NCBI GenBank assembly: GCA_000171835.1
Contig: ABHC01000031.1
Location: forward strand, 1 to 50,194
From: an alpha proteobacterium BAL199
GTDB taxonomy: Bacteria > Pseudomonadota > Alphaproteobacteria > Thalassobaculales > Thalassobaculaceae
DNA length: 50,194 nt
Direction of reading: 5' to 3'
Shown: piece by piece, positions 1 through 7,184 of the stretch
How positions within the stretch are numbered: position 1 is the stretch's first letter
Layout: each line of letters begins with the position of its first letter
Position numbers and translations under genes: made by a program
Notes under the pieces: generated by a model
The model's database searches: none
Seen by the model: the letters and a program-made list of their open reading frames with translations, nothing else
Told to the model about the DNA's origin: nothing

Positions 1-23
1 CTGGCCATGCTGGGTGCAGGTGG

Positions 24-1296
24 GGCTCTGGAGGCGAGTGCGGGGCATGCAGAACCAACTCTTCGAGGTGGCCTTGGGCATTGCCGAGCCGTGGTACGTC
101 AACGGCGTCGACTTCGACGCGGCCGAGAAGACCCTGACGATCGGTGTCGATTTCGTCGCCGGGACACGGTTTCCGGCGGCCGGTGCGGCAGGCGTGCATC
201 CGGTGCATGACACCCAGATCAAGCGCCTGCGGCATCTGAACTTCTTCCAGCACGAATGCTTCCTGGAGGTCAGAACGCCTCGCGTGAAGCTGCCCGACGG
301 GCGGGTCGTGCAGGTCGAGCCCGAGTGGTTCGGCAAGCTCGCCGGCTTCACCCTGCTGTTCGAGGCGCTGGTGCTGGCCATGGCCCGGCAGATGACCTTT
401 GCCGCCGTGGCCAAGCTGGTCGGCCTGTCCTGGCATCGCGTCCATGCGATCTGTTCGCGCTATGTCGATCTCGCCCTGGCCGAGGCCGATCTGTCGACGG
501 TGACGGCGGTGGCGATCGACGAGACCTCCTGCCGGCGCGGCCACAACTACCTGACCATCGCCGCCGATATGGATGAGCGCAAGGTGGTGTTCGTCACCGA
601 AGGCAAGGACGCCAAAACCATCACCCACTTCGCCGAATACCTGGCCGAGCACAAAGCCATGCCCGAGCAGGTCCGCTCGGTGAGCATCGACATGTCGCCG
701 GCCTTCATCAAGGGCGTGGCCAGGCAGTTGCCCAACGCGCGCATCACCTTCGACAAATTCCACGTCGTCGCCCATGCGTCCGCCGCCGTCGATCAGACCA
801 GGCGCATCGAGCAGCGAACCGATCCGAGCCTCAAGGGGCTGCGCTGGAAGCTGCTCAAAGACCGCGACCGGCTGACTGACGAGGGCCGGGCCGACCTTGA
901 CGCGTTGATCGCTCAGGTCGCCACCAAACGCACGCCGCGCGCCTGGCTCTACCGTGAGAATTTGCGCGACATCCTCGAGCGCAAGCAGATCAACGTCGTC
1001 TCCGCCATGCTCAAGCAGTGGTGCACCAACGTCCTGCGTTCCAAGGTCGAGCCGATGAAAGACGTCGCCAGGATGATCCGTAGGCACTTCGACGGCATCG
1101 TCGCCTGGACCCAGACCCGCCAGACCAACGGCTTCATCGAGGCGCTCAATGGCCTGTTTCAGGCCGCCAAACGCAAGGCCCGCGGCTACACCCGGTTCGC
1201 CACCATGCGCACCGTACTCTTCCTCATCGCCGGAAAACTCGACTTCACCCGGATCAACCCGCAGGCCGCATAGCCCACTCGAAATTCAAAAGAGCC
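24..1296 (+). mobile_element. ISL3-family insertion sequence, copy 1
   Basis: The right end is set by the second copy: both copies are identical up to the GAGCC at 1292-1296 and diverge after it. Read inward, that end starts GGCTCTTTTGAATTTCGAGTG. A matching GGCTCT followed by CGAGTG lies at 24-40, just before the transposase start, so the left end is placed there; this is an inference. The 8 bases on each side (GCAGGTGG and GCAAATGG) agree at 6 of 8, so a clean target duplication is not shown. The element sits against the remnant of an IS5-type transposase. Confidence 0.75.
47..1273 (+). CDS. ISL3-family transposase (full length)
   Basis: DDE transposase of 408 aa that cuts and pastes the ISL3 element. 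The ATG at 47 follows the presumed left inverted repeat directly; an in-frame GTG at 14 would start outside the element. Visible features are an N-terminal domain with weak zinc-finger character, the first catalytic Asp in [12 protein letters not shown], the second in SIDMSPAF, the FDKFHV segment, and the C-terminal Glu in [16 protein letters not shown], all typical of ISL3 (IS1167/IS1001-like) enzymes. Length is normal for the family and no frameshift is seen. The same sequence from codon 60 onward recurs at 21553-22601. Confidence 0.93.
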   Translation: MQNQLFEVALGIAEPWYVNGVDFDAAEKTLTIGVDFVAGTRFPAAGAAGVHPVHDTQIKRLRHLNFFQHECFLEVRTPRVKLPDGRVVQVEPEWFGKLAGFTLLFEALVLAMARQMTFAAVAKLVGLSWHRVHAICSRYVDLALAEADLSTVTAVAIDETSCRRGHNYLTIAADMDERKVVFVTEGKDAKTITHFAEYLAEHKAMPEQVRSVSIDMSPAFIKGVARQLPNARITFDKFHVVAHASAAVDQTRRIEQRTDPSLKGLRWKLLKDRDRLTDEGRADLDALIAQVATKRTPRAWLYRENLRDILERKQINVVSAMLKQWCTNVLRSKVEPMKDVARMIRRHFDGIVAWTQTRQTNGFIEALNGLFQAAKRKARGYTRFATMRTVLFLIAGKLDFTRINPQAA

Positions 1297-1535
1297 GCAA
1301 ATGGACCATCGAGATCATCAAGCGATCCGATGTTGCCAAGGGCTTCGAGGTCCTGCCCCGCCGATGGGTCGTCGAACGAACGCTGGCCTGGCTCAGCCGC
1401 AACCGACGCCTCGCCAAGGACTTCGAGCAAACCATCGCGTCCGCAAGCGCATGGCTCTTCGTCGCATCCGTCCAACTCTTCACCCGACGCATCGCAAGAC
1501 ATTGCAACAGTTCAGAGTAATTTCGAATCAGGCTC
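1297..1535 (+). pseudogene. IS5-family transposase, C-terminal remnant
   Basis: About 74 codons (1297-1520) encode the conserved end of IS5/IS427-type transposases: [10 protein letters not shown], then [17 protein letters not shown] and NRRLAKDFE, which includes the catalytic Glu region. Everything upstream is missing because ISL3 abuts it at 1296. The sequence up to about 1535 (TTCGAATCAGGCTC) is probably the right inverted repeat. It is a dead fragment. The family call rests on the RRWVVERT motif, which is highly characteristic. Confidence 0.85.
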
Positions 1536-1542
1536 TATGGCA

Positions 1543-1743
1543 TTAAACGACCTCGAACCAGCACATGGCGGTCTGCAGAAGATGGTCGTAATCGTTCGAC
1601 ATGGCCTCAGCTATGAACGCGGCGATCTCGTCATCGGAGAGACCGGCCTCCCTTGCAGCCTTGCGGCACCGGCTGAGTATTACAAAGGCGTTGCCGTCAT
1701 GCCCAGTAAGCGCAACGGTGATGTGGGGGTATTTTGGCGTCAC
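1543..1743 (-). CDS. Conserved small protein of unknown function
   Basis: A 66-aa protein starting at GTG 1743. It begins with a short beta-like segment (YPHITVALTGHDGNAF), followed by two predicted helices and an acidic AGLSDDEIAAFIAEAMSNDYDHLL stretch, ending with a Trp-containing tail. The pattern matches a widespread family of about 65-aa proteins in alphaproteobacteria (from memory, no search done), for which no function is established. It lies downstream of and in the same direction as the phage lysis genes, 67 bp after the o-spanin stop, so it may be phage cargo or the first host gene beyond the prophage. Its own stop is only a few bases from the IS5 remnant. Confidence 0.6.
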   Translation of the reverse strand: MTPKYPHITVALTGHDGNAFVILSRCRKAAREAGLSDDEIAAFIAEAMSNDYDHLLQTAMCWFEVV

Positions 1744-1810
1744 AGCATTGGTTCCTCGCGGCAGTCAATGCGACAACAGGCGTGACCGGCGCGTTAAGTC
1801 CAGTTGAATA

Positions 1811-2080
1811 TCAATGAGTTAAATGATGTTGCCGACACGCGCGCGCCTGATCGCGAATGACGCTGTAGTCGGCGAGCATGTCGGCAATCGCCGATCCATC
1901 CGTCAGCGAACCAAGCTCTTCAGCAGCCCGCGTCTGGAACGCGCGGCTATACTCGACCACTGGCGGGCAGAAGGTGACGATCCTTGGCTCAGAACCTACC
2001 GTCGCGCAGGCGGTCAGCAAGCTCGTCGAGATCGCGAGGACGGCGAGCCGCAGCATCCAGCATCTGGCGTTGGACATCAT
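1811..2080 (-). CDS. Rz1-like outer-membrane spanin lipoprotein
   Basis: An 89-aa protein with an N-terminal signal peptide ending in a lipobox (SLLTAC, Cys about residue 25), so it should be a lipoprotein. The body contains the CPPVVEYSR motif common in small phage lysis lipoproteins and a predicted helix. It starts inside the Rz-like gene (stop 1989) in another reading frame, an arrangement typical of Rz/Rz1 spanin pairs. ATGs at 2080 and 2077 are equally possible; an upstream in-frame ATG at 2125 would put charged residues before the signal peptide and is less likely. Expected role: with the inner-membrane partner, fuse inner and outer membranes at lysis. Confidence 0.7.
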   Translation of the reverse strand: MMSNARCWMLRLAVLAISTSLLTACATVGSEPRIVTFCPPVVEYSRAFQTRAAEELGSLTDGSAIADMLADYSVIRDQARACRQHHLTH

Positions 2081-2246
2081 TGGCTTTCTCCGTGGTTTCG
2101 AGGCGTTCGACGAGGCGGCCAGCACGCTCGCCCGAGCGTCGCAGTGCGAGCAGGAACAGGAGGATCATGAGCACGATGGCGCCGTAGCGCATCGCTGATC
2201 GCGCCCACGGGCTGGCGGCGACATTCGCAAGCAGGGTGGAGATCAT
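1989..2246 (-). CDS. Rz-like inner-membrane spanin
   Basis: An 85-aa protein with one membrane segment near residues 20-38 (GAIVLMILLFLLAL), followed by a charged helix (ERAGRLVERLETTEKAND) likely to form a coiled coil. This is the plan of i-spanins. Its ATG overlaps the stop of the endolysin remnant (ATGA), and its 3' third overlaps the start of the lipoprotein gene. The arrangement supports a lysis role more than sequence similarity does, since spanins diverge quickly. Confidence 0.65.
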   Translation of the reverse strand: MISTLLANVAASPWARSAMRYGAIVLMILLFLLALRRSGERAGRLVERLETTEKANDVQRQMLDAAARRPRDLDELADRLRDGRF

Positions 2247-2582
2247 CGCTGCCCCCGCTTCCAGTCATCAAGCCGCGCGTAGATCGTGACGGCGACGCCC
2301 GCGAGCGCGATGGCGATGAACACCCAGCGCAGTGTGTCGAGGTAGGGCACGAGCGGCAGGATCGCGGACTGGGTTTCGGCCAGTACGTTCTGCGCCACCT
2401 CGACGCCGGCTGCGCCCAGCGTTGCCACGCCGGCCGCGCCGCTGCCCTTCATCGTGCGGCTTTCGGCCAGCACCTCACGCGCAGCCGGCGTCTCCGCGGC
2501 GAAGGCCGTCGCTCGCACCGGGAAGCGTTCGCCCCACTGACGCGCCGGACCGAGATCAATGTGCATGAAGCCGGAGCGGGGG
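2243..2582 (-). pseudogene. Phage endolysin remnant (DUF882/M15-like C-terminus with membrane tail)
   Basis: The readable part begins near GFMHIDLGPARQWGERF, the signature end of M15/DUF882 (YcbK-like) peptidoglycan peptidases, with HxD contributing zinc ligands. It then runs into a linker and a hydrophobic segment (TLRWVFIAIALAGVAVTIYA) and stops at 2243. The N-terminal catalytic part is absent: at 2583 the sequence switches abruptly to the gpD gene. An ATG at 2566 could give a 107-aa product but it would lack the active site. The original protein was probably an endolysin with a C-terminal membrane anchor. Confidence 0.6.
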
Positions 2583-3339
2583 TATCCTCGTAGGGCGGTT
2601 CGCCCTGCTCGATCTTGCGGGATTCACCGGCGGCGATGTCCCACCACCAGGCGCGCACGCCGCCGCGCTTGTCGCCGGCGGCGCCGGCCTCACGGCGGGC
2701 GGCATAGGTGTAGGACCACCTCGTGACCTCGGCCGGTGTCAGCGTCACCGTGGGCAGCGTCCTGCCCGACGCCGTGGTCGCGACCCCGCGCCGGACGACA
2801 GCCAGGACAGACCCAAGCGGTCGGGCGACCGCGTCGTAGCGGCCGGCAACACGCCCCAGGAAAGCGATGTCGCCCTCAGTCGTCTGATCCAGGTGGGGCA
2901 GCGGGATCGCATCGAGCGTGGCCTCGACCCTCGCCTCCAGCCCATGATCCGCAGCGATGGCGCGGGCGAGCTCGCCGAGCTTCTGGCGGTGCCAGGAACG
3001 GGAACGGGCGGCACGGATGTCCTGGCCGAGAGCGGCGGCGGTGGCTTTCACTTCGAGGGTGGCCGGCGGGCCGCTGTAGGTGATCTCGTCGACCCGGTAG
3101 CGGCCCATGTCGACGGCGCCGGACTCGCGGTAACCAAGCCATACCGACAGCATGGTGTCTGGGGTCGGCAGGTCGGCGACGGCGCCATCCAGGCGCGGCC
3201 GGTCGTCGAGGGTGAGGCTCAGCCGGTCACTCCTGGTCTCCGCCTCGTCGTCGATGCGCAGCGAGAGCAGCCGGTCGCGGATTGAATCGGTCACGTCGCG
3301 GCCGTCAGCTTCGAGCCGGAACGCTGGCGTCCAGGGCAT
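2449..3339 (-). pseudogene. Phage late control protein gpD, 3'-truncated and fused out of frame
   Basis: From ATG 3339 to 2583 (about 252 codons) this is a P2 gpD-like protein, the tail-spike hub of contractile tails: LRIDDEAETRSDRLSLTLDDRP, VWLGYRESG, AAALGQDIRAARSRSWH and WSYTYAARREAG are typical. At 2583 the gene jumps into endolysin DNA in a wrong frame and ends 45 codons later. The missing end (beginning RRLHDSEADARASIVAHANS) is present in the second copy at 26434-26717. The start is supported by its position 4 bp after the gpX stop. Confidence 0.85.
2583..3214. repeat. 632-bp duplicated block, copy 1 (inside gpD)
   Basis: By eye this is identical, base for base, to 26718-27349. Sequence outside both ends is unrelated between the copies. 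The left boundary is exactly the gpD/endolysin junction of this copy. Confidence 0.9.
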
Positions 3340-3342
3340 CGC

Positions 3343-3555
3343 TCACCCCCATATGCGCAGGATGCGTCGAGGCGCCGGCGTCGGGATATCTGGCAATGTC
3401 AGCTCGATGCCTGCCGGCAGAACCGGCCCGCGTTCCGCCAAACCGGGATTGGCGGCGAGCACGGCCTCGACCGTGGCTTAGCTCCGGCCGTAGTGGCGCC
3501 AGCAGATCCAGTCGAGCATGTCGCCGTCGCGGGTCAGGTAGCGGACAGCGGTCAT
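3343..3555 (-). pseudogene. Phage tail protein X (gpX-like) with in-frame stop
   Basis: Read through its stop, the frame encodes a 70-residue P2 gpX-like (LysM-related) protein: RYLTRDGDMLDWICWRHYGRS, then stop, then ATVEAVLAANPGLAERG and LPAGIELTLPDI, ending RILRIWG. The stop is TAA at 3478-3480, codon 26. A single C-to-A change from TCA would explain it. The start at 3555 overlaps the gpU stop (ATGA) and the end lies 3 bp from gpD, so the operon layout is otherwise intact. The product is expected to be non-functional unless the stop is suppressed. Confidence 0.85.
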
Positions 3556-3944
3556 GCGTCCTCTCCGTAGGCGACCAGCTTGATGGAGAACTCCAGCTTG
3601 CGCGGCACGCCGTTGGCAAGGAACACGGCCTGGGTCTCACGGAGGTCGAGAATGCACCAGAGACCCCAGACCCTGCCGGTGCCGTCGACCATCTCCAGTG
3701 GCGTGCCGGCGTCGGCGGCCTCGCGCATGGCGGTGATCTGGCCGAGCCCGCCGCGGAAGGCCGGATAGATCGTGCCCTCGAGTTCGACGGTCGAGGGCCC
3801 GTGCCCGGTGAACTGCTGGGCTGGCCGGCGGCCGAGACGGTCTTGACCCTGCCAGCGGTAACTGTCGGAGCGCCGGAGCTGGTCGTAGGCGGCGGTATCG
3901 AGCGCGAAGCGGAACTCGCCGAGCGCCATCATGATCTCGGGCAT
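3552..3944 (-). CDS. Phage tail protein U (gpU-like)
   Basis: A 130-aa tail completion protein of the P2 gpU family, which sits at the head-proximal end of the tail tube. Start ATG 3944 gives MPEIMMALGEFRFAL, the family's normal N-terminus; a longer upstream reading is only shadow of the tape-measure gene. Diagnostic stretches are YRWQGQDRLGRRPAQQFTG and LEGTIYPAFRGG, and the end KLEFSIKLVAYGED. It follows the tape measure by 7 bp and overlaps gpX by ATGA. Confidence 0.9.
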   Translation of the reverse strand: MPEIMMALGEFRFALDTAAYDQLRRSDSYRWQGQDRLGRRPAQQFTGHGPSTVELEGTIYPAFRGGLGQITAMREAADAGTPLEMVDGTGRVWGLWCILDLRETQAVFLANGVPRKLEFSIKLVAYGEDA

Positions 3945-3951
3945 GACGACC

Positions 3952-6213
3952 TCAGTCGTGCAGGGCCGCGCGGGCCTCCGACGCGGCGCGCCGGGCGACC
4001 GAAGCCAGGTGATCCTCGATCGCCATGGCGAGACGATCGGGATCGGCCACGCCGTCGAGCGCGATCCGGACCGCTCCCTCGGCGATGGTGATCGACACGC
4101 TGGTTGGCTGCGCTGCCTGGGCGATCGGTGACGCCACCTGCGGCGAGCCAGGGCCGAGGATGCTCGACGGGACGTTGGTCTCGCCGGTCGGAGGTCCAAA
4201 GGGTATTGCGATCGTCGGCCAAGCAGGCGGCGCGGCCGGCGTGGGCGAGGTCAGGTTGGCAACAAGCAGAGGAGCGGTCTGGGAGGATGGTCCGGACGAG
4301 CTGCTGCCGGTTGCTGACCCGACCCACTGGGGGAGACTCACTCGCGGCGCCGGCAGGGCGATCGGCGTTGTAGCAGGGACAGTCGGTGCTCGCGTTGCCG
4401 CCCCAAGGGCGTCGTTAGCGGAGCGGACTTCGGCACGCCCGCCAACGTCCGATGGTGCCGGCGGCAGGACGATCACGTCGCGCAACAGGCGGGATGATGC
4501 TGCGCTGCCGGACGCGGCACCAGGCAGTCCGCTTGCCGTCCCGGCCGGCGGCGGAACTGCCGCAACGTTCGTCGCGAGATCGATCCCGAGCTGCGTCTTC
4601 ACCCATTCCGGCATCCACTCGGTGAGCCCCGCGACGGCTTCCCGGAGCCACTCCTGCATGGCGGCCCAGCGGTCGCGGAGGCCATCCCAGAGACGCCCGG
4701 CCCACTCCGACCCGAGCGCAAACAGATCGACGCCGGTCAGCCATTGCACAAAGATCCGAACGGCCTCGGCGACGAGTGTCACAGGGCTGAAGCGAGCCAA
4801 GACCGCGAGAACGCCCTCGACGAAGCCTTGATCGAAGGCGGTGCGGATCGGTTCCCAGAAGGACAGCAGCCAGGCCCTTATCGGCTCCCAGTGCCGGACG
4901 ATGAGGTAGATCGCACCGGCGAGTGCTGCGATGCCGGCGACGATCCAGGTGATAGGGCTGGCCAGAAGTGCGGCCGTCATGCCCCAGATCACCGGGATGG
5001 CAGCGGTAACAGATGGGGCCAAGCCGGCGACGAACTTCGCCGCCAAGAGCCCGGTGCTTGCGATCACCGACACGAGGGCGGCAGCGACCTGGAGGACCGC
5101 CGGGACCAGCATGGCGAAGGCCAAGACAAGTGGCCCGGCCACCCACGCTGCCAGTCCGCCGACGGCGACCATCGCCGGCCCGCCGAGCAGATCGACCAGC
5201 GGCTTGACCGCCTCGATACCCGCCTGGACACGGGCCCAGAGGGATGCCAGTTCCTGGCGCAGACTGCTCGCCGGATCGAGCAGTGCGGTGATGACCGCCT
5301 TCAGCCGCTCGATCCAGTCGGTCACCGTGTCGAGCACGAGCTGTCGGTTCTCGGCGACCCAGGCGCGGAGCGTGTTCACCAGGTCGTCCGCGACCGGCAC
5401 CAGCTGCTCACCGATCGACCGGCCGACAGCGGCGACCTGACGATGCAGGCGCTCCAGGTTGTCGTTGAACGCCTCGCCCTGCTTGGCGGCGGTCTCCGAC
5501 ATGATCAGGCCGAGCCGCTCGGCCTCAGTACCCATCTCGGCAAGGCCATCCCGTCCGCTGTTCAGGAGCGGCATCAGGTTCGCGCCACTACGCCCAAACA
5601 CGGCGATGGCGAGCGCGGTCTTCTCCGCACCCTCGGGCATCCGCGACAGCGCTTCGGCGACATCCGCAAACATCGCCTCGGTCGGCCGGATGGCGCCGGC
5701 GGCACCGTAGATGGATACCCCCAGCAGCCCGAAGGCCTCGGCCTGCTCGCGACCGCCGTCAGCAGCTTGCGAGGCAGTGTTTGATAGCCGCTGCAGCGCG
5801 CCCACCAGTTCTGTTGCCTCGGCACCGCTCATGGCGGCGGCATAGGCCAGCCGCTGGAACGGCTCGACACCGACGCCGGCCCTTTGGGCGTTCTTGACCA
5901 TTTCGTCGCCCTGGTTGGCGGTCCCCAGCACCAGCCCGGTGATGGCTGCTGCCGCGCCGCCGGCCAGCAGGCCGATCCGAGCAAGGCTGGTGCCGGCCGC
6001 AGCACCGACGCCGGCGAGCCGGTCGCCCAGCTTCTGGATTGAGCGGCCGAGACGCTCCAACCCGACCTCGCGCCCGAGCCGTCCGACGGCCGCCTGCAGG
6101 GCCGCGATCGGCTGCAGCATGCCGCCGACAGCCTGGTTCATGCGGCGCACGGGTGCGGTCAGTGCGTCGACCGCGGCGATGGTGACGGAGACCTGTGTGT
6201 TCGCCTTGGCCAT
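3952..6213 (-). CDS. Phage tail tape measure protein
   Basis: A 753-aa protein that sets tail length and is threaded through the tube. The N-terminal 60 residues (VTIAAVDALTAPVRRMNQAV) and the following helical region match P2 gpT/Mu-type tape measures. Long hydrophobic stretches occupy roughly residues 340-440 (for example WVAGPLVLAFAMLVPAVLQV), followed by a Pro/Ala/Ser/Thr-rich linker around 560-680 and a short helical end. The ATG at 6213 is chosen over the GTG one codon upstream; it overlaps the stop of gpE' (TGATG), indicating translational coupling. Confidence 0.92.
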   Translation of the reverse strand: MAKANTQVSVTIAAVDALTAPVRRMNQAVGGMLQPIAALQAAVGRLGREVGLERLGRSIQKLGDRLAGVGAAAGTSLARIGLLAGGAAAAITGLVLGTANQGDEMVKNAQRAGVGVEPFQRLAYAAAMSGAEATELVGALQRLSNTASQAADGGREQAEAFGLLGVSIYGAAGAIRPTEAMFADVAEALSRMPEGAEKTALAIAVFGRSGANLMPLLNSGRDGLAEMGTEAERLGLIMSETAAKQGEAFNDNLERLHRQVAAVGRSIGEQLVPVADDLVNTLRAWVAENRQLVLDTVTDWIERLKAVITALLDPASSLRQELASLWARVQAGIEAVKPLVDLLGGPAMVAVGGLAAWVAGPLVLAFAMLVPAVLQVAAALVSVIASTGLLAAKFVAGLAPSVTAAIPVIWGMTAALLASPITWIVAGIAALAGAIYLIVRHWEPIRAWLLSFWEPIRTAFDQGFVEGVLAVLARFSPVTLVAEAVRIFVQWLTGVDLFALGSEWAGRLWDGLRDRWAAMQEWLREAVAGLTEWMPEWVKTQLGIDLATNVAAVPPPAGTASGLPGAASGSAASSRLLRDVIVLPPAPSDVGGRAEVRSANDALGAATRAPTVPATTPIALPAPRVSLPQWVGSATGSSSSGPSSQTAPLLVANLTSPTPAAPPAWPTIAIPFGPPTGETNVPSSILGPGSPQVASPIAQAAQPTSVSITIAEGAVRIALDGVADPDRLAMAIEDHLASVARRAASEARAALHD

Positions 6214-6326
6214 CACCGTTCTCCCGATCGCTCGGCGGCAAGCCGGCGCCAGTCGAGCAGTTCATCGACGTCCATGGCGTCCATCACCTCGGGCGACCAG
6301 TGGAACACCAGGGCGACATCCGCCAT
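6213..6326 (-). CDS. Phage GpE-type small tail protein (frameshift extension, gpE')
   Basis: This 37-codon frame encodes MADVALVFHWSPEVMDAM followed by DVDELLDWRRLAAERSGER, the P2 GpE family pattern (FHW, then a D-E-L-DWR motif). It lies in the -1 frame relative to the upstream chaperone gene. The stretch between the slippery site and its ATG is open in this frame, giving an extended chaperone of about 138 aa if ribosomes slip. It may also be translated alone from ATG 6326. It ends on the start of the tape measure gene, as in P2-like phages. Confidence 0.85.
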   Translation of the reverse strand: MADVALVFHWSPEVMDAMDVDELLDWRRLAAERSGER

Positions 6327-6355
6327 GGCCGCGCGAACGGCAGAAGGTCCGACCC

Positions 6356-6628
6356 CTATCGCGCGGTAAAACCCGCGACCACGTCCCCCAGCGTGGCGAG
6401 GTCCGCGGCGTCCAGCTCGTCGACCTCGGCGGGCGCGAGTTCGGCCAGTTGGCCGATCAGGTAGAGCGTGCGCTCCATCTCCGAGCCCTTGACCTTGTCC
6501 ATGCGGCGAAGGTCGCCGACCTTGGGGCGGCGCAGCGTGACACTGGCAAGCGTGCGGCCCTGGACGGTGACGGGGACCAGCAGATCGATGGTCACCGAGG
6601 CGTCGGGGGCGATGGCGGTCGTGGTCAT
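6356..6628 (-). CDS. Phage tail assembly chaperone (gpE / Mu gp41 type)
   Basis: A 90-aa protein of the family 'phage tail assembly chaperone protein E, or 41 or 14'. Characteristic segments are the central VTLRRPKVGDLRRMDKVKG and the acidic end LAPAEVDELDAADLATLGDV. These proteins bind the tape measure before tail assembly. The gene lies between the tube and the tape measure, as expected, and its last codons contain a predicted -1 slippery site, so two products (short and extended) are likely. Confidence 0.88.
   Translation of the reverse strand: MTTTAIAPDASVTIDLLVPVTVQGRTLASVTLRRPKVGDLRRMDKVKGSEMERTLYLIGQLAELAPAEVDELDAADLATLGDVVAGFTAR
6368..6374 (-). promoter_or_regulatory. Predicted -1 ribosomal frameshift site (GGGTTTT)
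   Basis: On the minus strand the end of the chaperone gene reads G GGT TTT ACC, a heptamer of the form X XXY YYZ in the correct phase. A -1 slip continues as TAC CGC GCG ATA and stays open through the gpE' frame to 6213. P2-like phages make gpE+E' by exactly this mechanism, so the position is as expected. The zero-frame stop lies only 9 bases further. Confidence 0.75.
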
Positions 6629-6671
6629 GGGATCCTCGCGATCAATGTCAGGTCGGTTGCGGCAATAGCGA

Positions 6672-7184
6672 TCAGAGACCGAGCGCGGTGCGCTGGCCTT
6701 CGAGCTGGTCCTTGCCGTCGATCAGGCGGACGAGATTGGGGATGTCGATCTCGACGAGGTCGCGGTCGGCGATGGCGAGCTTGTAGTAGGAGCAGGCCAT
6801 CTTGACGGTGAGGCCGTTACGGTCGCCGACCTTCCAGGTGCCGGAATCCAGTTCCTGCCAGCCGCCGCGGAGGTTGACGACGACGGCCTGGGCCGCGCCG
6901 CCCTGGGCCTGGATGGCGCCGCGCACGGTGACCGGGATGGCGTCGCGGCCGAGCAAGCCGAAGGTCGCGAACACCGCCTCGTCCAGCTCGGCGAGCATCA
7001 GCGTCGCTTCGAGCGCCTCCATCCCCATGTCGAGGCGGACCGGCGCATCCATGCCGCCGGCACGGTGCTCCTCGGTCTTCACGGTCAGCTTCGGCAGGGT
7101 GATCTCGTCGACGCGGCCGGCATAGCCGCGACCGTCGACGAAGAGGTTCAGGTTCTTCAGCACGCGCGGCAGCTGGATCGCCAT
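6672..7184 (-). CDS. Phage major tail tube protein (P2 FII type)
   Basis: A 170-aa protein forming the inner tube of the contractile tail. The start MAIQLPRVLKNLNLFVDG and the motif GYAGRVDEITLPKLTVKTEE are near-diagnostic for the P2 FII family, as are LDMGMEALEATLML and KMACSYYKLAIADRDLVEID near the end. Length is usual for the family. It overlaps the sheath stop (TGATG) and is intact. Confidence 0.95.
   Translation of the reverse strand: MAIQLPRVLKNLNLFVDGRGYAGRVDEITLPKLTVKTEEHRAGGMDAPVRLDMGMEALEATLMLAELDEAVFATFGLLGRDAIPVTVRGAIQAQGGAAQAVVVNLRGGWQELDSGTWKVGDRNGLTVKMACSYYKLAIADRDLVEIDIPNLVRLIDGKDQLEGQRTALGL

Noticed and set aside
16-1304. Exact 8-bp target duplication for ISL3 copy 1
   Set aside because: GCAGGTGG and GCAAATGG differ at two positions, so the claim is not supported without an empty site.
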